From Flavobacteriales bacterium (lineage in GTDB: Bacteria > Bacteroidota > Bacteroidia > Flavobacteriales_D > Crocinitomicaceae): a stretch of 5,411 nucleotides of DNA. The stretch is taken from NCBI GenBank assembly GCA_947496835.1, contig CANMFV010000092.1, positions 1-5,411 on the forward strand, in the 5' to 3' direction. The notes below the pieces were generated by a model that saw only the letters and a list, made by a program, of their open reading frames with translations, did no database searches and had not been told where the DNA came from. Shown one piece after another: positions 1 through 5,411 of the stretch. The stretch's first letter is position 1. Each line of letters begins with the position of its first letter. Both the position numbers and the translations under genes were made by a program.

Positions 1-2976
1 GTTGTACCTTATGTAATCAAACCTGAACATGTTACTCCGGGTATGCCAACATGGTATACAAGTACATACTACGATGGTAATTCATATGCAAGTATTCTTG
101 TTAAAACACGCGAGGCACGTCCAATCTTTATTAAAGGAAATAAAGACTTTGGATTTACCAAAGGTGGTGTGAACCCTCAAATCGTTGCATCCGTTTTAGG
201 ATTGTACGACAGTGAGCGTTTGACACAACCAACTGCGGGAGGAACAAATGCTGCTTGGTCTTCCATTGATAAAGCAATTTCTTCTGCTGTGAAATCAGCG
301 AAGACAGTAACATTATTGACAAATACAGTGATCAGTCCTTCTATGAAGCGCGCGATTGCTGAAATGTCCGTTTCGTTGAATGGTGAAACAGGAAGTAAAT
401 TCCAACACATCCAATACGATGCCGTTTCTTACGCTGGAATGCGTGAGGCTAACATGTCGAATTTCGGAGCTAGAATGATTCCTAGTTACGATTTCTCTAA
501 AGCAAAAACAATTGTATCTGTAGACGCAGACTTTTTAAATTCATGGTTGTTATCAACTGAATATACTGGTCAATATGCGTTAACACGCAATCCGGATGCT
601 GAATGGATGTCGAAACACATTCAATTTGAAACAGTATTGTCAGTGACAGGATCAAACGCGGATTACCGTGGAATGATCAAGCCATCTGAACAAGCGGCTG
701 TTTTAGCTTACCTTATTAAAGGTTTAGGTGGGAACGCTGGTGTTGCTTCTGATTTGAATCCATCTGCGAAAGCAGCAGCTGATCAAGCGATCAAAGCACT
801 TAAAAAATCGAAAAAAGAATCTTTAGTTGTTTCAGGTTCAAATAACATTGGTGTTCAACAGTTGACTAACAAGTTGAATGACATGCTACAGGCATACGGA
901 ACAACAATCGATTTATCAAACCCAATCAACCTTTTCCAATCTGAAGATGCGAAAGTTTCTAAATTGGTAAAAGATGTGGTTGCTGGAAAAGGTCCAGATG
1001 TTCTTTTGATGATGGATGTAAATCCAGTATATACATTGCCAAATGGTGATGCTTTCGCAAAAGGATTGAAAAAAATTAAAACGTCTGTTGCAATTTCAGC
1101 TTATGCAGATGAAACCGCAGCACTTTGCTCATATGTTTGTCCTGGTTTCCACGCATTGGAATCTTGGTCGGACTTTGAAGCGAAAGCAAGCGAATACGCA
1201 TTGTCCCAACCAACCATTCGTCCATTAGGCGAAGGAACAGCTTCTGCATTGGAGTCTATGTTGGTTTGGAACGGAAAAGCGACACGTGGAGGAAAAGATT
1301 CTTCTGTTGCTTATGATTACATTAAGGCAACGTTTACAGCGAAATTCCCAACTGCGGATTTTGCGATGGCTATTCACAACAGTGCGATGCCACAAGCAAT
1401 CGTTCCAAGTACTTTGGTTTACGCGGATGCGAAAATCGGAAGTTTACCAAAATCAGCTGAGTGGGAAGTTTCTTTCTACCAAAAAGCAGGTATCGGAACA
1501 GGAGCAAATGCAAACAATCCTTGGTTGCAAGAGTTACCAGATCCAATTACGAAAGTAACTTGGGATAACTACATTACCATGAATCCAGTTGATATGAAAG
1601 CCAAAGGTTTCGTAACAACGTACGATCAAGAGCATGGATTGAATTTAACTACGGTTAAAGTAAATGGTAAAAGCGTAACACTTCCAGTTTATCCTTTGCC
1701 AGGACAAGCCTTAAAAACGATTGGTATCGCTTTGGGTTATGGTCGTGGAGCAAACGGAGAGAAAATTGGTAAAGCAGCTTTCCAAACAAAAGAATACGGC
1801 GGATATGAATTAAACGCTGCTGGAAATCGCATGCCGATTGGAGCAAATGTTTATGCAATGGTCGCTAGTGGAGTAACATTTGAGTACGCTGCTGCAGCAA
1901 CAATTGGTTCTGCAGAAGGTTTGTACCCAATTGCAGCGACACAAATTCACCATACGGTGATGGGACGTTACTCCATTGTTCGTGAAACAACATTGGACAT
2001 CTACCAAAACAAAGACAGAAGTGCATTCAACCCACCTCATACCTTACAGAAATTAGACGAACACGGAAATCACGTGGAAGCTCCAATGTCTGAGTTTGAC
2101 TTATGGGATGCGCATCCAGTTGAGAAAATTGGTCACCGTTGGGGAATCAGCATTGATCTTTCTTCTTGTATCGGATGTGGTACATGTTTGATCGCTTGTC
2201 AATCAGAAAACAATGTTCCAGTAGTTGGAAAAGATGAAGTTAGAAGAGGTCGCGAAATGCACTGGTTGCGTGTCGATCGTTACTTTGCTTCAGACGAAGA
2301 GGCTACAGTAGGAACAAGAAAAGATAAAGAAACGTTCTCCTTTGATAAAGCAGAATATGCTGCTGAAAATCCAAAGGTGCTTCATATGCCATTGATGTGT
2401 CACCACTGTAACCACGCACCGTGTGAAACGGTTTGTCCGGTGGCAGCGACAACTCACAGTAACGAAGGATTAAACCAAATGGCGTATAACCGTTGTATTG
2501 GTACAAGGTATTGTGCAAACAACTGTCCTTATAAAGTGCGTCGTTTCAACTGGTTTAACTACCCATCTTACAAGAAGATGACAGAGGTAAATCCAGCTCA
2601 AGATGATTTAGGACGAATGGTGTTAAATCCAGACGTTACGGTTCGTACAAGAGGTGTGATGGAGAAATGTTCATTATGTGTTCAGCGCATTCAAGCTACA
2701 AAATTATCTGCTAAGAAAGAAGCAAGAGAAATTGTTGACGGTGAATTCGCTACAGCATGTTCTGATTCTTGTCCAACAAATGCAATCATCGTTGGAGATT
2801 GGAACGACTTGAAATCATTGATTCGTACGAAGTCTGAAGACGATAGAGCGTATCAAGCGTTAGAAGAAGTTGGTGTGAAACCAAATGTTTGGTACCAAGT
2901 GAAAGTGCGCAACGAAGAAAATGACTTGTTAAGTAAATTACAAGTTGAAAAACACGAAGGAAACAAACATCATTAA
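1..2976 (+). CDS. actB: ActB, iron-sulfur / molybdopterin-oxidoreductase-like subunit of alternative complex III (5' partial)
   Basis: This is the large periplasm-facing electron-transfer subunit of alternative complex III. The reading frame is open from the first base and codes 14 residues (VVPYVIKPEHVTPG) before the first Met at base 43. That Met is therefore internal, and the true start, with the expected Tat signal, lies upstream; probably some tens to about 100 residues are missing. The window holds 991 residues. Residues 1 to about 700 resemble the molybdopterin oxidoreductase fold, which in ACIII carries no Mo cofactor. Residues about 715-930 are a ferredoxin-like domain with four cysteine groups: 723/726/729/733, 800/803/808/812, 832/838/842 and 890/893/920/924. 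These 15 Cys fit three [4Fe-4S] clusters and one [3Fe-4S] cluster. The single-chain fusion followed by an NrfD-type gene separates ActB from PsrA/PsrB-type enzymes, where the two parts are separate proteins. The C-terminus ends in Lys-His-His. Family assignment is firm; domain borders are approximate. Confidence 0.95.
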   Translation, partial: VVPYVIKPEHVTPGMPTWYTSTYYDGNSYASILVKTREARPIFIKGNKDFGFTKGGVNPQIVASVLGLYDSERLTQPTAGGTNAAWSSIDKAISSAVKSAKTVTLLTNTVISPSMKRAIAEMSVSLNGETGSKFQHIQYDAVSYAGMREANMSNFGARMIPSYDFSKAKTIVSVDADFLNSWLLSTEYTGQYALTRNPDAEWMSKHIQFETVLSVTGSNADYRGMIKPSEQAAVLAYLIKGLGGNAGVASDLNPSAKAAADQAIKALKKSKKESLVVSGSNNIGVQQLTNKLNDMLQAYGTTIDLSNPINLFQSEDAKVSKLVKDVVAGKGPDVLLMMDVNPVYTLPNGDAFAKGLKKIKTSVAISAYADETAALCSYVCPGFHALESWSDFEAKASEYALSQPTIRPLGEGTASALESMLVWNGKATRGGKDSSVAYDYIKATFTAKFPTADFAMAIHNSAMPQAIVPSTLVYADAKIGSLPKSAEWEVSFYQKAGIGTGANANNPWLQELPDPITKVTWDNYITMNPVDMKAKGFVTTYDQEHGLNLTTVKVNGKSVTLPVYPLPGQALKTIGIALGYGRGANGEKIGKAAFQTKEYGGYELNAAGNRMPIGANVYAMVASGVTFEYAAAATIGSAEGLYPIAATQIHHTVMGRYSIVRETTLDIYQNKDRSAFNPPHTLQKLDEHGNHVEAPMSEFDLWDAHPVEKIGHRWGISIDLSSCIGCGTCLIACQSENNVPVVGKDEVRRGREMHWLRVDRYFASDEEATVGTRKDKETFSFDKAEYAAENPKVLHMPLMCHHCNHAPCETVCPVAATTHSNEGLNQMAYNRCIGTRYCANNCPYKVRRFNWFNYPSYKKMTEVNPAQDDLGRMVLNPDVTVRTRGVMEKCSLCVQRIQATKLSAKKEAREIVDGEFATACSDSCPTNAIIVGDWNDLKSLIRTKSEDDRAYQALEEVGVKPNVWYQVKVRNEENDLLSKLQVEKHEGNKHH

Positions 2977-2977
2977 T
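2963..2977 (+). repeat. Copy 1 of a 15-base near-repeat at the end of actB
   Basis: The bases ACAAACATCATTAAT cover the last codons (Lys-His-His), the TAA stop and one following base of actB. The end of actC (4369-4383) has the same sequence with one difference. Both copies are in the same reading phase, so this may reflect a shared C-terminal tail rather than a DNA element. Confidence 0.4.
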
Positions 2978-2993
2978 TACTTAAATAACTGAA

Positions 2994-4382
2994 ATGCAAA
3001 AGGAAGCAGCAATCAGAGAACCCCTCATATTAGGTCACAAGACCTACCATGACATTACCGAGGATGTTTGTCGTCCAATCGAGGACAAGGCACCTAAAAT
3101 GTGGTACACATTGTTTGGTATTGCTCTAATTATTGGATTGTACGGTGTGGGATGTATCCTATACTTACTTGGAACAGGAATTGGAGTTTGGGGATTGAAC
3201 AAAACCATTGGATGGGCTTGGGATATTACCAATTTCGTATGGTGGGTTGGTATTGGTCACGCGGGAACATTGATTTCAGCGGTATTATTACTTTTCCGTC
3301 AGAAATGGAGGATGGCGATTAACCGTTCAGCTGAAGCGATGACCATTTTCGCCGTATTTATGGCTGGATTGTTTCCATTAATTCACATGGGTCGTTTATG
3401 GGTTGGATACTGGGTTTTACCTTTGCCAAATCAATTCGGTTCTTTGTGGGTGAATTTCAACTCTCCACTACTTTGGGACGTATTCGCGATCTCTACGTAT
3501 TTATCGGTATCATTGGTATTCTGGTACATCGGTTTGATTCCAGATTTCGCTACGATTCGCGATAGAGCGAAAAAACCACTATCCAAAAAAATGTATTCAA
3601 TCTTAGCTTTCGGATGGTCAGGTAGAGCTAAAAATTGGAACCGTTTTGAATTGGTTTCACTGGTTCTTGCTGGATTGGCAACACCTTTGGTATTCTCGGT
3701 TCACTCGATTGTATCCTTTGACTTTGCTACCTCCGTAATCCCTGGATGGCACACAACAATCTTCCCTCCGTACTTCGTTGCAGGAGCGGTATTCTCAGGA
3801 TTCGCGATGGTACAAACCTTATTGTTGGTCATGAGAAAAGCAATGGGACTTGAGGCATATATTCACACAAAACACGTGGAGTACATGAACATCGTTATCA
3901 TGGTAACAGGTTCGATTGTAGGTACAGCATACATCACTGAGTTATTTATTTCTTGGTACTCAGGTGTAGAATACGAATCGTATGCCTTCATTAACCGTGC
4001 AACTGGTCCTTACTGGTGGGCATATTGGTCAATGATGACATGTAACGTAATCTCTCCTCAGTTGATGTGGATTCCTAAATTGAGAAGAAGTTTATTGTTC
4101 ACGTTCTTCATTTCGATTGTTGTAAACATCGGTATGTGGTTTGAGCGTTATGTAATCATCGTGACTTCGATTCACCGTGACTACATTCCAGCAGCATGGA
4201 GCATGCACTTCCCAAGTCACATCGATATCGGTGTGTATGTAGGAACGATTGGATTGTTCTTTGTATTCTTCTTATTGTTTGCGCGTTTCTTCCCAGTATT
4301 GGCCTTGAATGAGGTGAAAACAATCTTGAAAGGATCAGGACAATCGTACAAAGAATCACCAGATTATCACAAACACCATTAA
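2994..4382 (+). CDS. actC: ActC, NrfD/PsrC-family quinol-oxidising membrane subunit of alternative complex III
   Basis: ActC is the integral membrane subunit that binds and oxidises quinol (menaquinol in Bacteroidota) and passes electrons to ActB. The 462-residue product is complete and of normal family length. About ten hydrophobic segments are visible, roughly at residues 37-60, 79-101, 115-137, 160-183, 218-240, 258-281, 296-321, 339-361, 366-390 and 410-433, as expected for the two four-helix bundles plus flanking helices of NrfD-type proteins. Charged or polar residues inside the membrane part include His89 (GIGHAG), His131 (LIHMGRLW), Asp162, His237, Asp243 (SFDFA) and Glu384; some probably form the quinol site and proton path, as in solved ACIII structures. 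The ATG at 2994 is the only sensible start, since an in-frame TAA lies at 2982-2984. No Shine-Dalgarno sequence is seen; the leader is AT-rich, as is common in Bacteroidota. It starts 17 bases after actB. The product could be mistaken for ActF, the second NrfD-type subunit, but its position directly after actB supports ActC. Confidence 0.95.
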   Translation: MQKEAAIREPLILGHKTYHDITEDVCRPIEDKAPKMWYTLFGIALIIGLYGVGCILYLLGTGIGVWGLNKTIGWAWDITNFVWWVGIGHAGTLISAVLLLFRQKWRMAINRSAEAMTIFAVFMAGLFPLIHMGRLWVGYWVLPLPNQFGSLWVNFNSPLLWDVFAISTYLSVSLVFWYIGLIPDFATIRDRAKKPLSKKMYSILAFGWSGRAKNWNRFELVSLVLAGLATPLVFSVHSIVSFDFATSVIPGWHTTIFPPYFVAGAVFSGFAMVQTLLLVMRKAMGLEAYIHTKHVEYMNIVIMVTGSIVGTAYITELFISWYSGVEYESYAFINRATGPYWWAYWSMMTCNVISPQLMWIPKLRRSLLFTFFISIVVNIGMWFERYVIIVTSIHRDYIPAAWSMHFPSHIDIGVYVGTIGLFFVFFLLFARFFPVLALNEVKTILKGSGQSYKESPDYHKHH

Positions 4383-4383
4383 T
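4369..4383 (+). repeat. Copy 2 of a 15-base near-repeat at the end of actC
   Basis: The bases ACAAACACCATTAAT match the end of actB at 14 of 15 positions; the one change is a synonymous His codon (CAT to CAC). The copy encodes Lys-His-His and the stop of actC. Confidence 0.4.
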
Positions 4384-4392
4384 CCCTAGGGT

Positions 4393-4929
4393 ATGTCAGA
4401 TAAAGTAATTTACGTAATGTATGACGACGACGAGGCATTGAAAGACAGTGCAAAAAAACTCGTTTCGAAAGGCGTCAAAATTTCTGAAGTGTTCTCTCCA
4501 TTTCCAATTCACGGTATTGATCCGATAATTGGGATTAAGAATACACGTCTAGGAATCATGGCTTTCTTATATGGTATAACTGGATTAACAGTTGCTACTC
4601 TCGGAATGCGCTATTTTATGGTAACCGATTGGCCAATGAACATTGGTGGTAAACCAAATTTTAGCTACTTGGATAACATGTTGGCTTTCGTTCCAATTAG
4701 TTTTGAGTTTACGGTATTGTGTGCTGCCCATGGAATGGCAATCACGTATTTATTGAGAAACAAAACCTTACCTGGAATGCCTGCTCAAAATCCAGATCCA
4801 CGTACAACAGATGACAAGTTTGTGATGGAAATCCGTTTGAATGAAAACCACGGAATTTCTGAAGCAGAATTGGATGAGATGTTGAAGGAAACAGGATTCT
4901 TCGAATTAGATAAAAAGGAAATTAATTAA
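4393..4929 (+). CDS. actD: ActD, DUF3341 membrane subunit of alternative complex III
   Basis: ActD is a small ACIII subunit with no cofactor; in the family it packs against the membrane subunits and has a structural, possibly proton-related role. The 178-residue product is complete. An N-terminal soluble segment (1 to about 50) carries the family signature SPFPIHGID at residues 35-43, followed by Arg52-Leu-Gly-Ile at the start of the first membrane helix (about 54-76). A second helix spans about 95-121 and contains Glu105 and His113. The tail (about 122-178) is polar and acidic. The ATG at 4393 is fixed by an in-frame TAG at 4387-4389. The gene lies 10 bases after the actC stop. The bases GGG just before the start are too close to act as a normal ribosome binding site, so initiation without Shine-Dalgarno pairing or by coupling to actC is likely (inference). 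Confidence 0.93.
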   Translation: MSDKVIYVMYDDDEALKDSAKKLVSKGVKISEVFSPFPIHGIDPIIGIKNTRLGIMAFLYGITGLTVATLGMRYFMVTDWPMNIGGKPNFSYLDNMLAFVPISFEFTVLCAAHGMAITYLLRNKTLPGMPAQNPDPRTTDDKFVMEIRLNENHGISEAELDEMLKETGFFELDKKEIN

Positions 4930-4943
4930 GAAACGAACGTAAG

Positions 4944-5411
4944 ATGAAAAGAAATGTATTTGCAATCATAGGTACGTCTGCGTTAACGTTATCATTATTG
5001 ATGCTTAATTCATGTAAATCGGATCCAAATAGCCCCGGTTTAGAATACGCACCTGATATGTACCGCACACCCTCAATCGAACCATACGTTGATTATGGTG
5101 AGGTAAGAGGACGCATTGACGAAAAGAAAAAAGTAAAATTATCTGCTCGAATTCCAGCAAGAAATACAATACCTTATTACGGAAAGGATACGTCAGAAGT
5201 GAAATTAATGCTTCCATATTTTAGAAAGCCAAATGTTGCTTTCAGAGAAACCCATGGTTTATATGGATTTGATGTATCACTTGCGGATGAATATACTTTA
5301 GCTGCGGCGGACAAAAACGCATTAGGAATGACTGCTATGAATGCAGAAGGTCTTTTAGCGAAAGGGAAAGAATTGTTTACTGCAATGTGTCAGCACTGTC
5401 ATGGTGAAAAA
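4944..5411 (+). CDS. actE: ActE, lipid-anchored monohaem cytochrome c subunit of alternative complex III (3' partial)
   Basis: This frame opens at ATG 4944 and stays open to the last base, giving 156 residues; the rest lies outside the window. An in-frame TAA at 4923-4925 leaves no useful upstream start. The N-terminus is a lipoprotein signal: Lys-Arg, a hydrophobic core (about 5-21), then LNSC with the lipidated Cys expected at residue 24. Residues about 36-55 contain the segment APDMYRTPSIEPYVDYG, typical of ActE-like cytochromes. At the end, KGKELFTAMCQHCHGEK (140-156) carries the haem c motif C149-x-x-C152-H153; the axial Met would be beyond the cut. The likely role is to take electrons from ActB/ActA in the periplasm, on the outer face of the inner membrane, and hand them to a soluble cytochrome or terminal oxidase. 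It begins 14 bases after actD, in the usual act gene order. The family call is strong; the number of haems cannot be confirmed because the C-terminus is missing. Confidence 0.9.
   Translation, partial: MKRNVFAIIGTSALTLSLLMLNSCKSDPNSPGLEYAPDMYRTPSIEPYVDYGEVRGRIDEKKKVKLSARIPARNTIPYYGKDTSEVKLMLPYFRKPNVAFRETHGLYGFDVSLADEYTLAAADKNALGMTAMNAEGLLAKGKELFTAMCQHCHGEK

Noticed and set aside
43..45. ATG at 43 as the start of actB
   Set aside because: The same frame is open back to base 1 and codes residues typical of the ActB interior (VVPYVIKPEHVTPG), so this Met is internal and the gene is cut by the window edge.
1286..1558. Open frame of 90 codons on the + strand inside actB
   Set aside because: It lies wholly within the well-supported ActB frame, its translation is low-complexity and resembles no family I know, and there is no start context. 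It is a shadow of actB.
1655..2040. Overlapping open frames on the - strand opposite actB
   Set aside because: They are antisense to conserved ActB coding sequence, have Cys/His-rich but patternless translations, and overlap each other. Shadows of the real gene.
1..2976. Reading actB as a catalytic polysulfide, thiosulfate or tetrathionate reductase
   Set aside because: In those enzymes the Mo subunit and the ferredoxin-like subunit are normally separate proteins. Here they are fused and followed by actC, DUF3341 actD and a lipoprotein cytochrome, which is the ACIII arrangement.
3101..3322. Open frame of 73 codons on the + strand inside actC
   Set aside because: It overlaps the strong membrane-protein frame of ActC; its Trp-rich translation is an out-of-frame reading of membrane-helix codons.
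4384..4391. Perfect 8-base palindrome CCCTAGGG just before the actD start
   Set aside because: It is too short to be a convincing operator or terminator stem, has no loop or U-tract, and lies in a 10-base gap inside an operon. Chance is the simplest explanation.
5005..5217. Open frame of 70 codons on the - strand near the window end
   Set aside because: It is opposite the actE frame, which has a lipoprotein signal, a family segment and a CxxCH motif in the other strand. The antisense frame shows no domain.

Overview
The window carries the middle of an alternative complex III (ACIII, act/MFIcc) operon. ACIII is a membrane-bound quinol:electron-acceptor oxidoreductase that replaces the cytochrome bc1 complex in many bacteria. 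All four genes lie on the + strand and are tightly packed: actB (5' end outside the window), actC (complete), actD (complete) and actE (3' end outside the window). The gaps between them are 17, 10 and 14 bases. There is no room for an internal promoter or terminator, so they are almost certainly co-transcribed.

The organism is most likely a member of the Bacteroidota, probably Flavobacteriales. This is inferred from the gene order B-C-D-E, the AT-leaning codon use, protein sequences that resemble flavobacterial ACIII, AT-rich translation starts without a clear Shine-Dalgarno sequence, and an actE product that begins as a lipoprotein. The genus cannot be fixed from the window.

Layout: 1-2976 encodes ActB, a fusion of a molybdopterin-oxidoreductase-like domain and a four-cluster ferredoxin-like domain. 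2994-4382 encodes ActC, an NrfD/PsrC-type ten-helix protein that forms the quinol site. 4393-4929 encodes ActD, a two-helix DUF3341 subunit. From 4944 to the window edge runs ActE, a lipid-anchored c-type cytochrome whose CxxCH motif falls near the cut. No intergenic stretch exceeds 17 bases, and I see no RNA gene, mobile element, CRISPR array or terminator.

How they work together (known for the family, inferred here): menaquinol is oxidised at the periplasmic side of ActC. Electrons pass to the nearest iron-sulfur cluster of ActB, then probably to the haem cytochromes (ActA, expected just upstream, and ActE) and on to a terminal cytochrome oxidase. ActD helps to hold the membrane part together. 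actA is expected upstream and actF (a second NrfD-type subunit) downstream, followed perhaps by cytochrome oxidase genes; none of these is visible. This is a known system. The most notable details are a Cys-to-Thr change that marks a probable [3Fe-4S] cluster in ActB, and a near-identical 15-base sequence ending both actB and actC.
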